From assembly GCA_030746635.1 (NCBI GenBank), contig JASLMH010000007.1, positions 1 through 53,394 on the forward strand: a stretch of DNA of 53,394 bases. The letters are read 5' to 3'. The translations under genes and the position numbers were made by a program. The DNA is from Alphaproteobacteria bacterium. GTDB lineage: Bacteria > Pseudomonadota > Alphaproteobacteria > GCA-2731375. Shown here piece after piece: positions 18,711 through 27,778 of the stretch. Each line of letters begins with the position of its first letter. The stretch's first letter is position 1. The notes under the pieces are model-generated. The model was not told where the DNA came from and ran no database searches. It saw only the letters and a list, made by a program, of their open reading frames with translations.

Positions 18711-19472
18711 TCAGGTCAGCCGAAAGCGGGTGCCGCACAGGGTGACGGTGTCGCCGGCCACCGGCAGGCCGCGGGCCGTCGCTTCGGCCAGGATGGCGGC
18801 GGCATCGGCGGCTTGGAGATCGACGCCGCCCAGGCCCTCGCCGCGCCCGTCGGCGGCGGCGGCGAAGCGCAGCACGGCGTTGTCCAGTTGGATCTCGGGG
18901 TTGCCGTCGGCGCCGGTGCCGACCGGGCGATCGAGGATCTCGGCCCAGCGGGCGGCCAGGGCGGCGGGGTCGTCGCTTTGCAATTCGGCCGCCGTCATCG
19001 CCGTCGTCCACTCGGTCCGCACCGCCGCCTGCCAGTCGCTGCCGGCCGGATGCCAGGGGCCGTCGGCGGCCTGGCTGCCGTCGTTCCAATCGGTCTCCAG
19101 CATCGAGCCGCCGGTGTCACGGGGGTGGAGCTGCATGCCGACGAAATCACCGTAGTCCAGGGCGTTGGCGACGCGCACGCCCAGTTCGGCCATGCGGGCC
19201 CGCCGGTCCTCGATGTCATCGCATTGCAGGATGACGATATAGCCGCCGTCGCCGCCCCGCCGGTCGAGGTAGCGGCCGGCCGCCGTGCCCTCCTGCACCG
19301 GCGCCACCACTTCCAGGAAATTGCCGCCGACCGGCAGCAGGGCGTTTTCCAGGCCGTACTTGGCGACGGCGGGGTCGTGGAAACAGGTCTCCAGGCCCAG
19401 CACGGCCGCCAGTTCGTCGACCGCCGGCGCCAGTTCGCCGGCCACCAGGCAGATCTGTCGCAAACGCAGCAT
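18711..19472 (-). CDS. VOC-superfamily protein, last gene of the mutase operon
   Basis: The 253-residue protein begins LRLRQICLVAGELAPAVDELAAVLGLE, typical of vicinal-oxygen-chelate (glyoxalase-like) folds, and contains paired beta-alpha-beta units across its two halves (PVGGNFLEVVAPV near residue 47; EIQLDNAVLRFA near 190). It is longer than methylmalonyl-CoA epimerase (about 135 aa), so it is not a standard epimerase, though both belong to the same superfamily. It starts 5 bases after the MeaB stop with AGGG close upstream, so it is co-transcribed with the mutase genes. A role on the mutase product (epimerisation or isomerisation) is inferred from position only. Confidence 0.8.
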   Translation of the reverse strand: MLRLRQICLVAGELAPAVDELAAVLGLETCFHDPAVAKYGLENALLPVGGNFLEVVAPVQEGTAAGRYLDRRGGDGGYIVILQCDDIEDRRARMAELGVRVANALDYGDFVGMQLHPRDTGGSMLETDWNDGSQAADGPWHPAGSDWQAAVRTEWTTAMTAAELQSDDPAALAARWAEILDRPVGTGADGNPEIQLDNAVLRFAAAADGRGEGLGGVDLQAADAAAILAEATARGLPVAGDTVTLCGTRFRLT

Positions 19473-19477
19473 GGTCC

Positions 19478-20440
19478 CTACTCTCCCAGATCCAGCTTGC
19501 CCAGCAGGCGGCCGGCGGCGGCGTCGATGGACAATTCGCCCCGCTGGATGGAGCGGCAGAGATCGTCGATGGTGCCGTCGTCGACGCCGCGGATCAGCCG
19601 GCGCAGCCGCTGCCCGGTGGCCTCGGCCAGGAGCCGCTGCACCCGCTTCAGAGCCCGGGCGGCCCGCTCCTCGTCGCTGGCCACATGGCCCCGTTCCTCG
19701 ATGGCGTCGACCAGTTCGGTGATGCCCTCGTCCTTGGTCGCCGTGGTCGCCAGCACCGGCACGTCGGGGGCGTTTTCCGCCCGCAGGGCCAGCATGTTCT
19801 TGAGCTGCGAGACGGTGCGGTCGGCCATCGGCAGATCGGCCTTGTTGACCACCAGGATATCGGCGATCTCCAGGATGCCGGCCTTGATCGCCTGCACGTC
19901 GTCGCCCAGCCCGGGAGCGCAGATGACGATGCGGACATCGGCGATCTCGGCGATCTCGACCTCCGACTGGCCGGCACCGACGGTCTCCACCACCACGATG
20001 TCCTTGCCGGCGGCGTCCATCACGTCGATCACCCGGGCCGCCGTCGGCGACAGCCCGCCCAGGTGGCCGCGCGAGGCCAGCGAGCGGACGAACACTTCCG
20101 GGTCGCGGGTGTGCTGGGTCATGCGGATGCGGTCGCCCAGGATGGCACCGCCGGTCAGCGGACTGGAGGGATCGACGGCGACCACCCCGACGCCGCGCTC
20201 GCGCGCCCGCAACTCGGCGATCAGGGAATTGACCAAGGTCGACTTGCCGGCTCCCGGCGGACCGGTGAAGCCGACCACCAGGGCCCGGCCCAGACGCGGC
20301 TGGATGCCCTGCAGCAGTTCGGGTGCCAGTTCGGTGTCGTTCTCCACCGCGGTAATGGCCTTGGCCAGGGCCACGGTCTGGCCTTCCAGCAGCCGCTCCA
20401 GCAGGGGCGGCCGCGCGGCCGGGGACGCTTCAACACTCAT
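19478..20440 (-). CDS. meaB: MeaB/ArgK-type G3E GTPase, mutase chaperone
   Basis: MeaB proteins gate loading of adenosylcobalamin into acyl-CoA mutases and protect them from inactivation, using GTP hydrolysis. The 320-residue protein has the Walker A motif [15 protein letters not shown], a switch region around [18 protein letters not shown], the conserved [13 protein letters not shown] segment and the guanine motif NKAD, plus the C-terminal dimerisation helices. Length matches the family (about 320). Its ATG overlaps the TGA of the upstream large subunit in an ATGA arrangement, so it is translationally coupled to it. Its presence supports the view that the neighbouring mutases are functional B12 enzymes. 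Confidence 0.95.
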   Translation of the reverse strand: MSVEASPAARPPLLERLLEGQTVALAKAITAVENDTELAPELLQGIQPRLGRALVVGFTGPPGAGKSTLVNSLIAELRARERGVGVVAVDPSSPLTGGAILGDRIRMTQHTRDPEVFVRSLASRGHLGGLSPTAARVIDVMDAAGKDIVVVETVGAGQSEVEIAEIADVRIVICAPGLGDDVQAIKAGILEIADILVVNKADLPMADRTVSQLKNMLALRAENAPDVPVLATTATKDEGITELVDAIEERGHVASDEERAARALKRVQRLLAEATGQRLRRLIRGVDDGTIDDLCRSIQRGELSIDAAAGRLLGKLDLGE

Positions 20441-22161
20441 GCCAACACCAATGGTTCACCGTTTCCCAGTTCGCGGCGCAAACAAGCACAAATCTCGCCA
20501 TGGGTCACGCCGGCCTCGGCCGCCGCCACCGACAGGCCGAAGACGTTCGCCTCCGGCGTTCCCGGCGCGGCGTTGGCCGCCCGGGCCAGATCGTCCAGGG
20601 CGCGGTCGACAGCTTGCTGGCCGCGGTCCCGCTTGAATTTTTCGAAGCGGGCGACGTGGCCCCCCATGACCGCGTCGTCGGTCCGGGTCAGCGGCGTCGC
20701 CGCGTCCGAGACCTCGTCGACCTCGTATTTGTTGACGCCGATCACCGTCTGCGCGCCGCTTTCCACCCGTTCCTGGAAGGCCAGGGCGGATTCGCCCATC
20801 ATGATCTGCGGGATGCCGGCCTCGGCCGCCCGGTACATGCCGCCGGCATCGTCGATCCGGGCGATCACCGCCTCGATCCTGGCTTCCATCTCGTCGGTCA
20901 GGCGTTCGACGTAGAACGAACCGCCCAGCGGGTCGATGACGTCGGTCAGGTGCGCCTCCTCGCAGAGGATGTTCTGGGTCGAGATCGCCACCCGCGCCGC
21001 CTCCTCGGTCGGCACGCTGGACAATTCGTCGTAGGAGTCCGTGTGCAGGGACTGCAGGCCGCCCATGATCCCGGCCATGGCCTGGGCGGTGACCCGGGCG
21101 ACGTTGTTCATCGGCTGCTGCCGGGTCAGATCGACGCCCGAGGTCTGGGCATGGAACTTGAAACGCCAGGCCTTGGGGTCGGAGGCGCCGAAGCGTTCGC
21201 GCACCAGCCGCTGCCAGATGCGCCGGCCGGCCCGGAACTTGGCGATCTCCTCGAAGAACGACATCGAGATGTCGAAGAAGAAGGTAAAGCGCGGCAGGAA
21301 CTGATCCGGCTGCATGCCCCGTTCGAGGCAGTCGTTGGCGTACTGGATCGCCGTCGACAGGGTCAGGCCCATGGCCTCGGCCGGGGTGGCGCCGCCCTGC
21401 TGCATGTGCTGGCCGACCACCGATACCGGGTTCCAGCCCGGCACCTGGCGCTGGCAGAAATCGATGTGGTCCAGCAGCACCCGCCGCGAGCCCGGCAGGG
21501 AGAGACGGTAGAACATGTGATTCGCGATGAAGTGGGAGAGATAGTCGGACTGGTTCGAGGTGCCGGTGATCTTGGTCCAGGGCACGCCCCGCCTTTTCGC
21601 CACCGCCAGCAGCAGGGCCAGCAGGGTGAACGGCAGCGGGTCGTTCAGGGCGGTGGAGATCGAGCCGATATCGACGTCGCGATAGCAGATGTCCATGTCG
21701 TCGACGCTGTTGACCACGGCGCCGCAGGTGCCCAACAGCACCGGATCGACCTCGTCGCAATCGAAGCCGCGATAGACCGAGTTGCAGGGGATCAGGCTGC
21801 CGGCGTTGCCGCCGGCCTCGAGGATGGTGCGGAAGCGCAGGTTGTAGTCCTCGGGCAGGCCGTGGCCGATCAGTTGCCGCTGGCTCCAGGTCCGGCCGCG
21901 ATGCATGGTCGGGTAGATGCCCCGGGTCATCGGCAACTGGCCGGGGAAGCCCAGGTCGTCCATGTAGCCGCTGCCGTCCCAATCCTCGGCCGTGTATAGC
22001 GGCTTGACCTCGATGCCGGAGCGGTTGCGGACCGTCCCCTCCTCGCCGATCTGCTCGGCATAGGCTTGGCGCCATTCCGCCCGCGCCGCGTCGAAACCCG
22101 GCAACGGCAGTTGCACGGGCGCATCCCCGATCGGCCCATCGCTCATCGGATTATCGGTCAT
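20437..22161 (-). CDS. B12-dependent acyl-CoA mutase large subunit, first of tandem pair
   Basis: The 574-residue protein is a methylmalonyl-CoA-mutase-type TIM barrel without its own B12-binding domain. The active-site His is kept (GQHMQQGG, His252, equivalent to His244 of the Propionibacterium enzyme), as are Gln204 (Gln197 there) and the barrel motifs [10 protein letters not shown] and [11 protein letters not shown]. The two residues that hold methylmalonyl-CoA's free carboxylate are changed: Tyr89 is Leu97 (RQLIG) and Arg207 is Asn214. The loop [17 protein letters not shown] also differs from the known mutases. It is roughly 70 % identical by eye to the next large subunit (22206-23897), 44 bases upstream in the operon. 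Naming it methylmalonyl-CoA mutase would be misleading. ATG 22161 has purine-rich AAGGGACA just upstream; a second ATG at 22146 is possible. Confidence 0.9.
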   Translation of the reverse strand: MTDNPMSDGPIGDAPVQLPLPGFDAARAEWRQAYAEQIGEEGTVRNRSGIEVKPLYTAEDWDGSGYMDDLGFPGQLPMTRGIYPTMHRGRTWSQRQLIGHGLPEDYNLRFRTILEAGGNAGSLIPCNSVYRGFDCDEVDPVLLGTCGAVVNSVDDMDICYRDVDIGSISTALNDPLPFTLLALLLAVAKRRGVPWTKITGTSNQSDYLSHFIANHMFYRLSLPGSRRVLLDHIDFCQRQVPGWNPVSVVGQHMQQGGATPAEAMGLTLSTAIQYANDCLERGMQPDQFLPRFTFFFDISMSFFEEIAKFRAGRRIWQRLVRERFGASDPKAWRFKFHAQTSGVDLTRQQPMNNVARVTAQAMAGIMGGLQSLHTDSYDELSSVPTEEAARVAISTQNILCEEAHLTDVIDPLGGSFYVERLTDEMEARIEAVIARIDDAGGMYRAAEAGIPQIMMGESALAFQERVESGAQTVIGVNKYEVDEVSDAATPLTRTDDAVMGGHVARFEKFKRDRGQQAVDRALDDLARAANAAPGTPEANVFGLSVAAAEAGVTHGEICACLRRELGNGEPLVLA

Positions 22162-22205
22162 TGTCCCTTGTCCCCTTGGTTTTCGGTATTACCAGTCGGC
22201 CGGCT

Positions 22206-23897
22206 TCACGCCACCACCAGCGGCTGGCCGACGCCCAGTTCGCGGCGCAGGCAGGCGCAGATCTCGCCGTGGGTGACACCGGCCTCGGCCGCCGCCACCG
22301 CCTTGGCGAAGGTGTTCCGCCCGGCCGTGCCCGGCGCCGCCGCCGCGGCCCGGGCCAGATCGTCCAGGGCCCGGTCGACGGCCGCGCCATCGCGGTCGTC
22401 CTTGAAGCGTTGGAAATCGGCGATGTAGGCGGCCATCGCCTCCGCTTGCGGCCGTTCGGCGGTGACCGGCTCGGCCGCCCCCTCCAGGCAGTATTTGTTG
22501 ACGCCGACCACGGTCTCCTCGCCGTTTTCGATGCGGTCCTGATGGGCGATGGCCGATTGACCCATGATGGTCTGCGGCAGGCCGGCTTCGGCCGCCAGGT
22601 ACATGCCGCCGGCGGCGTCGATCCTGGCGATCACCTCCTCGATCCTGGCCTCCATCTCGTCGGTCAGGCTCTCGACGTAGAACGAGCCGCCCAGGGGATC
22701 GATGACGTCGGTCAGATGCGCCTCCTCGCAGAGGATGTTCTGGGTCGCCACGGCGACCCTGGCCGCCGCCTCGGTCGGCGCGTTCAGCGCCTCGTCATAG
22801 GAATCCGTGTGCAACGACTGCAGGCCGCCGAAGATGCCGGCCATAGCCTGCACGGTGGCGCGGGCGACGTTGTTCAGGGGCTGCTGTTGGGTCAGATCGA
22901 CGCCGGAGGTCTGGGCGTGGAACTTGAAGCGCCAGGCCTTGGGTTCGGTGGCGCCGAAGCGTTCGCGGACGATGCGCTGCCAGATCCGCCGGCCGGCCCG
23001 GAACTTGGCCAGCTCCTCGAAGAAACTGATCGAGATGTCGAAGAAGAAGGTGAAGCGCGGCAGGAAACGGTTCGGGTCCATGCCGCGTTCGACGCAATCG
23101 GCGGCGTACTGGATCGCCGTCGACAGGGTGAGGCCCATGGCCTCGGCCGGGTTGGCGCCGCCCTGCTGCATGTGCTGGCCGATCACCGACACCGGGTTCC
23201 AGCCCGGCACTTCGCCGCGGCAGAATTCGATATGGTCCAGCAGCAGGCGCCGCGCGCCCGGCAGCGACAGCCGCAGAAACATGTGGTTGGCGATGAAGTG
23301 GGAGAGGTAGTCGGACTGGTTCGAAGTGCCGGTTATCCGCGACCAGGGCACGCCCTGGCGCTTGGCCATGGCCAGCAGCATCGCCGTCAGGGTGAACGGC
23401 TCGGGGTCGTTCATGCCCATCGAGATGGCGCCGATGTCGACGCCCTGATAGCAGGCCTCCATATCGGCGACGGTGTTGACCACGGTGCCGCAGGTACCCA
23501 GCAGGGCCGGGTCGACTTCGTCGCAGTCGAAACCGCGGAAGAAGGAATTGCACGGTGCCAGGTTGCTGGCGTTGGCGCCGGCGTCCAGGATCTTGCGGAA
23601 GCGTTGGTTGTAGTCGTCCGGCGTGCCGAAACCGATCAGTTGCCGCTGGCTCCAGGTGCGGCCGCGATGCATGGTCGGATAGATGCCCCGGGTCATCGGC
23701 ACCTGGCCCGGGAAACCCAGTTCCTCCATGTAGCGGCCGTCGTTCCAGTCGGCGGCGGTATAGAGCGGCTTGATCTCGACGCCGGAGCGGTTGCGCACCT
23801 CCCGGTCCTGGCCGATCTGGTCGTCGTAGGCCTGGCGCCATTCGGCCCGCGCGGCATCGAAGTTCGGTAACGGCAATTGCACCGGACGCTCGCTCAT
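22206..23897 (-). CDS. B12-dependent acyl-CoA mutase large subunit, second of tandem pair
   Basis: This 563-residue catalytic subunit is the paralogue of the 20437-22161 protein. Equivalent residues are Leu87 for Tyr89, Gln194 for Gln197, Asn204 for Arg207 and His242 for His244 of classical methylmalonyl-CoA mutase (numbering from memory of the Propionibacterium enzyme). The substrate loop reads [17 protein letters not shown], slightly different from its partner. The start has GGAGG 8 bases upstream of the ATG at 23897. The single B12-binding subunit encoded just upstream (42 bases) must serve both large subunits. They may form two enzymes sharing one small subunit, or one enzyme with two different large chains. 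Isobutyryl-CoA and 2-hydroxyisobutyryl-CoA mutases have the same split organisation. Confidence 0.9.
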   Translation of the reverse strand: MSERPVQLPLPNFDAARAEWRQAYDDQIGQDREVRNRSGVEIKPLYTAADWNDGRYMEELGFPGQVPMTRGIYPTMHRGRTWSQRQLIGFGTPDDYNQRFRKILDAGANASNLAPCNSFFRGFDCDEVDPALLGTCGTVVNTVADMEACYQGVDIGAISMGMNDPEPFTLTAMLLAMAKRQGVPWSRITGTSNQSDYLSHFIANHMFLRLSLPGARRLLLDHIEFCRGEVPGWNPVSVIGQHMQQGGANPAEAMGLTLSTAIQYAADCVERGMDPNRFLPRFTFFFDISISFFEELAKFRAGRRIWQRIVRERFGATEPKAWRFKFHAQTSGVDLTQQQPLNNVARATVQAMAGIFGGLQSLHTDSYDEALNAPTEAAARVAVATQNILCEEAHLTDVIDPLGGSFYVESLTDEMEARIEEVIARIDAAGGMYLAAEAGLPQTIMGQSAIAHQDRIENGEETVVGVNKYCLEGAAEPVTAERPQAEAMAAYIADFQRFKDDRDGAAVDRALDDLARAAAAAPGTAGRNTFAKAVAAAEAGVTHGEICACLRRELGVGQPLVVA

Positions 23898-23939
23898 TGT
23901 CGGTTCCTCCAGGTGTTTCCTTTTTTCACCGCCCTGGCT

Positions 23940-24356
23940 CTAGGCCACGGCGTTGCCCGCGCGCGCTTCCCGGGCCAGATCGCCGACGTCCCCGACGATG
24001 TCCTCGCGGGTACTGCCGGGGTGGAAGACCCGGGCGACGCCGGCGGACGCCAGCGACTCGGCATCGGCGTCCGGCACGATGCCGCCGACCACCACTTTGA
24101 TATGTCCCAGATCGGCGGCGCGGAGGGCATCCATCAGCTTCGGCAGCAACAGATGGTCGGTGGCGAGCGAACTGACGCCGATCACGTCGACGTCCTCCTG
24201 GGTGGCCAGGGTGACGACGTCGTCGATCGACTGCCAGGGACCGGTATAGACCACCTCCATGCCGGCATCGCGCAGATAGGCGGCGACGATGCGGCTGCCC
24301 CGGTCGTGGCCGTCGAAGCCGATCTTGGTCACCAGGATCTTCGGCGGTTGGCTCAT
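23940..24356 (-). CDS. B12-binding small subunit of acyl-CoA mutase
   Basis: This 138-residue protein is a stand-alone cobalamin-binding Rossmann domain. The DxHxxG motif, whose His replaces dimethylbenzimidazole below the cobalt, is DGHDRG (Asp15, His17, Gly20), followed by GVSSLATDHL and VVVGGIVPDADAE. The length equals that of the small subunits of isobutyryl- and 2-hydroxyisobutyryl-CoA mutases (about 136 aa). Its ATG overlaps the TGA of the TetR gene (ATGA) and has GGAGG 7 bases upstream. It is the first catalytic gene of the operon and precedes the two large-subunit genes. Confidence 0.95.
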   Translation of the reverse strand: MSQPPKILVTKIGFDGHDRGSRIVAAYLRDAGMEVVYTGPWQSIDDVVTLATQEDVDVIGVSSLATDHLLLPKLMDALRAADLGHIKVVVGGIVPDADAESLASAGVARVFHPGSTREDIVGDVGDLAREARAGNAVA

Positions 24357-25015
24357 TTTGTTTCCTCCGTCGTTTCTTGCCTATCCCAGGTCGCCGGCGC
24401 CTGGCGCAGATAGCGCACGAAGTCGCGGGCGACGCTGGCCGGATCGTCGCCGCCCGGCCGGTACCAGACCTGGGCCCAGTTCAGGGCACCGATCAGCATC
24501 AGCCGCAAGCGGCGCCGGTCGGCCGCCGCCGGCAGCGGCAAATCGTCGATCAGGGCGGCGAAGCGGGCCTCATGCAGGTCGCGCAGCACGACCAGCCGGT
24601 CGGCCGCCTCGCCGGCATCGGTCGGGATCACCCGGATCAGCACCTGGGCGTAATCGCTGCGATCGAGCAGGGTTCCCAGATGCGCCATGCAGGCCGCCTC
24701 CAGCCGGGCCCAGGGCTCGGACAATTCGGCCACGGCGGCATCGACGTTGGTGCCGATCCGGCGCACGCCTTCCTCGTAGACCGTCGCGAGGAGGTCGTGT
24801 TTGGAAGGGAAATGGTAGTAGACCGAGCCCGGCAGCATGCCGATGGCGCCGGCGATATCGCGAATGGTCGTCGCCCGGTAGCCCTGGTCAGCGAACAGCC
24901 GGGCGGCGGCATCGAGCAATTGCCGGCGGCGGTTGTCCTGGCGCGGCCGTCGGCCATTGCCGGGCGCCGCACCGCCACCGTTCGCCGTGCTCTCCGCCTT
25001 TGCCGTCCGTGCCAT
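24353..25015 (-). CDS. TetR-family regulator heading the mutase operon
   Basis: The N-terminal DNA-binding domain is clear (RRRQLLDAAARLFADQGYRA, then TTIRDIAGAIGMLPGSVYYH, the helix-turn-helix with the usual Tyr-His end), followed by an all-helical ligand domain of about 140 residues. I use the ATG at 25015 (MARTAKAES), since GGAG lies 6 bases before it; the ATG at 25027 has no ribosome binding site. The stop overlaps the next gene's start by 4 bases, so regulator and mutase are made together. An inverted repeat CAAACAACTGTTTG just upstream, within the putative promoter, is a good operator candidate and suggests autoregulation. The effector may be a pathway acyl-CoA (inference). Confidence 0.92.
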   Translation of the reverse strand: MARTAKAESTANGGGAAPGNGRRPRQDNRRRQLLDAAARLFADQGYRATTIRDIAGAIGMLPGSVYYHFPSKHDLLATVYEEGVRRIGTNVDAAVAELSEPWARLEAACMAHLGTLLDRSDYAQVLIRVIPTDAGEAADRLVVLRDLHEARFAALIDDLPLPAAADRRRLRLMLIGALNWAQVWYRPGGDDPASVARDFVRYLRQAPATWDRQETTEETK

Positions 25016-25037
25016 CGGCCGCTCCATGTGGCAATAC

Positions 25038-25080
25038 CAAACAACTGTTTGTTTTTATTTGAATGGCGCATCCGAGTCAA
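25038..25080 (-). promoter_or_regulatory. Promoter and operator of the TetR-mutase operon
   Basis: On the minus strand, TTGACT (25075-25080) and TAAAAA (25052-25057) are spaced by 17 bases. Immediately downstream, at 25038-25051, lies the perfect inverted repeat CAAACA-AC-TGTTTG. A repressor bound there would block initiation. The arrangement is what one expects of an autoregulated TetR gene. Confidence 0.55.
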
Positions 25081-25170
25081 GCAAGGTGGCCGACCGGTCC
25101 GGGCCGCGCATCAATGTTGCAGATGCCATGCGGAGCGGTTTAGACTCGAGCCAATGATAGGAGATGCATT

Positions 25171-25401
25171 TTGAAAAGAATTTTAGCCTTCGCGACGATT
25201 GCGGCGATCCTCGGCATCCACGCGCAGGCGTCGGCCTGCTCTCGCCCGATTAACGGTACCGCGGCGTTCCTTGCCAAGATCGATGCGGTGGCCAAGATCC
25301 TGGCCGAGCGCGACCCCACCGCCCCCCGGGATATCCAGACAGAGGCTGCGCAGACCGCCGAGGCGGACAAGCCGAAGCCGCCGTCCGGGCCGCGAGACTA
25401 G
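25171..25401 (+). CDS. Small exported protein of unknown function
   Basis: This 76-residue frame starts with TTG at 25171, preceded by AGGAG at a 7-base distance, which supports expression. The product has a classical signal peptide (MKRILAFATIAAILGIHAQASA) with a likely cleavage before CSRPING, leaving about 54 residues that end in a Pro/Lys-rich tail. The Cys right after the cleavage site is reminiscent of lipoproteins, but the residues before it (ASA) do not make a good lipobox. I do not recognise a family. Base composition resembles its neighbours except for the AT-rich start, so a real small secreted protein is likely but not certain. Confidence 0.5.
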   Translation: MKRILAFATIAAILGIHAQASACSRPINGTAAFLAKIDAVAKILAERDPTAPRDIQTEAAQTAEADKPKPPSGPRD

Positions 25402-25636
25402 GCCGAATTGGCGTAGGTTGGCGACGGTTCCAAGGCCGACTGGATCGGGACGCGGCGCCGGCCGGGGCTCGCCTCGGGGTTTTCCAAACAGCCGTTCATG
25501 ACCGGCAACGCCGGCCACGTGCCAGGATCCGGACGGAATCCGACCGGAGGCGGCGTTCGAGCGGGATCCGCAATCCCACGCGATGGGCCGGCCTTGGCAA
25601 TCATCTTCATGAATTCATGCCGCAAGGAGATTGGCG
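25402..25636. other. Intergenic stretch, nothing recognised
   Basis: This 235-base stretch lies between the small exported protein and the crotonase gene. I see no convincing small frame, hairpin with a T-run, or clear sigma70 promoter. Only the AAGGAG ribosome binding site of the next gene, near its right end, is recognisable. Confidence 0.5.
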
Positions 25637-26398
25637 ATGAAATTGACCACGGTGGAGTACGAGAAGCGGGACGCCATCGCGTATGTCACGCTCAATCGGC
25701 CCGACAAGCTGAACGCCATGAACGCCAAGATGCACCAGGAACTCGGTCGTGTCTGGGTCGACTTCCGTGATGATCCCAGCCTGCGGGTCGCCATCCTGTC
25801 CGGCAACGGCCGCTGCTTCAGCGCCGGCGCCGACCTCTCGGGCGGCGCACCGAAGGCCCGCTACCGCTACACCGGCGATTTCCCGGACATCACCCGCAGC
25901 CGCGGCGTGCACAAACCGATCGTTGCCGCCCTGCACAGCCACGTGGTCGGCTACGGCATGTGGATCGCCCTGGATACGGACATCCGCATCGCCACCGCCG
26001 ACACCTCCTTCTGGCTGCCCGAGCCGCAATGGGGCATCGCCACCATCCCGGCGGCCTGGTTCCCCAAGCTGATGCCCTGGGCCATCGCCTCGGAACTGCT
26101 GCTGATGGCCGAGCGGGTCGATGCGCAACGCGCCTACGAAGTCGGCATCCTCAACAAGATCGTCCCCGACGACCAACTGATGGCGGAAGCGGAGAAAGCC
26201 GCCAACCGGCTGTGCGAGTTGAGCCCGGTGGCGGTGCAGGGCATGAAGGAGCTGATGGTGCGGGCCGGCAACCTGGACTACACGGCGGTCGATCAGCTTA
26301 CCGATTGGGTACAGACCCGGGTGATGAACTCAGAGGACCGCAAGGAAGGCGGCCGGGCCTTCGTGGAAAAGCGGCAGGCCAACTGGCCGTCGGATTGA
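25637..26398 (+). CDS. Enoyl-CoA hydratase/isomerase-family protein (crotonase)
   Basis: The 253-residue crotonase has both oxyanion-hole segments: GRCFSAGADLSGG and LHSHVVGYGMWIALDTD. Of the two catalytic glutamates of classical enoyl-CoA hydratase, one is present (LPEPQWGIATIP) but the other position carries Met (GYGMWIAL) instead of the usual GxCEL. The enzyme may therefore catalyse isomerisation or another crotonase reaction rather than hydration. The ATG at 25637 has AAGGAG 7 bases upstream; the TTG 6 bases earlier is less likely. It stands alone on this strand, downstream of the small exported protein, and ends before a palindromic repeat. Substrate is unknown. Confidence 0.88.
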   Translation: MKLTTVEYEKRDAIAYVTLNRPDKLNAMNAKMHQELGRVWVDFRDDPSLRVAILSGNGRCFSAGADLSGGAPKARYRYTGDFPDITRSRGVHKPIVAALHSHVVGYGMWIALDTDIRIATADTSFWLPEPQWGIATIPAAWFPKLMPWAIASELLLMAERVDAQRAYEVGILNKIVPDDQLMAEAEKAANRLCELSPVAVQGMKELMVRAGNLDYTAVDQLTDWVQTRVMNSEDRKEGGRAFVEKRQANWPSD

Positions 26399-26430
26399 AG
26401 CGGCGGACCAATACGAAAGTGCAATCCATT

Positions 26431-26558
26431 CACCCTTCGAGACGCGCCTGCGGCGCTCCTCAGGGTGAGGAAGAGGCTAACAATTTCAACACCTTAGCTC
26501 ATGCTGAGGAGGGCGTGCAGCGCCCGTCTCGAAGCATGCCGATAGGTCGATCTTTCCG
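26431..26558 (-). repeat. Interspersed palindromic repeat, copy 2 (inverted)
   Basis: Outer arms CCTTCGAGACGCGCC and GGCGCCCGTCTCGAAG-type sequence enclose about 80 bases. Read on the minus strand it matches copies 1 and 3, including the extension AGATCGACCTATCGGCATGC, which matches AGATCGACCTAAAGACATGC of copy 3. It lies between the convergent ends of the crotonase and LLM oxidoreductase genes. Confidence 0.85.
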
Positions 26559-26567
26559 GATTTCGGT

Positions 26568-27593
26568 CTAGTTCCGGCATCGCGGGAAGACCGACTTGCC
26601 CAACGTCTCGATCAGGGCGGCGCGTTCGTCGACGAAGCCGGTGAAGAGGAACTGGTGGATGCCGGCGGCGCGGATCGCCTGGATGCGGGCGACGCAGTCG
26701 TCCGCCGTGCCGATCACGGCGAAACGGTCGACCATATAGGCGAGGAGGTCTGGGTCGTCCATCAGGCCGGCGTTCGGCGATTCGCCCAGGTCCTCGTGGT
26801 GGGCCGGGCGATAGCCCGACTGGACGCGGCGAATGGCCTCGGCGAATTCCGGCGGCACCAGCTTGCCTTTCTGGGTGAACCGGAAGGCGTGGTGGGCGGT
26901 CGATGCCAGTTCCATGCGAATTTCATCGATCAATGCCGTGCGGTCCGATCCGACGTTGACCCGGGTCAGCGTCCAGACATCGATATCGTCGAGGGTTTTG
27001 CCCGCCCGCTCGGCACCGATGGCGATGTGCTTCAGGGTCAGTTCGACGACCTCCGGCGACAGGCCTAGGCCGCAGATCACGCCATCGGCGACTTCGCCGG
27101 CCAGTTCCAGGGTTTTCGGCCCTTCCGCCGAAATATAGATCGGCGCCGGATTGTCGGCCTGTTCCGCGACCCATTTGGTGTGGATGTCGCGGCCGGCGTA
27201 TTGCGCCGGCTCGCCGCGCAGCAAGGCCCGCAGGGCCACGGCGTATTCGCGCAGACCGGCCAGGCCGGTCGGCCGTTCGTTCAGGTTATAGACGGCGCTG
27301 TCGCCGGTGCCGATCCCGAGCATGGCGCGGCCGCCGGAGATTTCCTGCAGGCTGGCGACGGCGCTGGCGACCACGGCCGGGTGGCGGGTCAGCGGGTTGG
27401 TCACCGATGGGCCGATCATCACCCGTTCGGTCGCCTGGCCGACCACGCCGAGGGTGACGAACAGCTCGCGAAACAACGATTGCGAGTCGGCCACGCCGAA
27501 CCAGTCGAAACCGACCGCCTCGGCCAGTTTGGCGTGTTCGATGGCCGACACGATGCTGCGGGGAACCTCACCTATGCCGAAGCGGGCTTTCAT
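26568..27593 (-). CDS. LLM-class flavin-dependent oxidoreductase
   Basis: The 341-residue protein belongs to the luciferase-like TIM-barrel family: KLAEAVGFDWFGVADSQ near the start, then IGPSVTNPLTRHPAVVASA, GRAMLGIGTGDSA and PIYISAEGPKTLELAGEVAD. Length and motifs fit the group annotated as F420-dependent methylenetetrahydromethanopterin-reductase-like, but the cofactor (F420 or FMN) cannot be decided from sequence alone. I use the ATG at 27593 (MKARFGIGEV), with GGGAG about 10 bases away; the ATG at 27602 has that site only 1 base away. The longer frame to 27746 is not supported. It is divergent from the MAPEG gene, and no co-transcribed partner is present. Confidence 0.88.
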   Translation of the reverse strand: MKARFGIGEVPRSIVSAIEHAKLAEAVGFDWFGVADSQSLFRELFVTLGVVGQATERVMIGPSVTNPLTRHPAVVASAVASLQEISGGRAMLGIGTGDSAVYNLNERPTGLAGLREYAVALRALLRGEPAQYAGRDIHTKWVAEQADNPAPIYISAEGPKTLELAGEVADGVICGLGLSPEVVELTLKHIAIGAERAGKTLDDIDVWTLTRVNVGSDRTALIDEIRMELASTAHHAFRFTQKGKLVPPEFAEAIRRVQSGYRPAHHEDLGESPNAGLMDDPDLLAYMVDRFAVIGTADDCVARIQAIRAAGIHQFLFTGFVDERAALIETLGKSVFPRCRN

Positions 27594-27778
27594 GGCGAAC
27601 ATACTCCCAGGGTGAAATGAAGCTTGACCGGGGAAGTATAGCAGCGGCCGGCCGGCAGCGGTCTTGCCACGTCGCGACCTGCCTGGTTCAAAGGTTGGTT
27701 TGCCGCCGCTGGCCGGGAGTGAGATGATTTCCACTGATTCCGGCAAGCAGCCGGGTCGTCAGAACAGGGGAATTGGCT

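Noticed and set aside
20437-23897. Naming the two large subunits methylmalonyl-CoA mutase
   Set aside because: Tyr89 and Arg207, which bind the methylmalonyl carboxylate, are Leu and Asn here. The general family is right, but the specific name is not supported.
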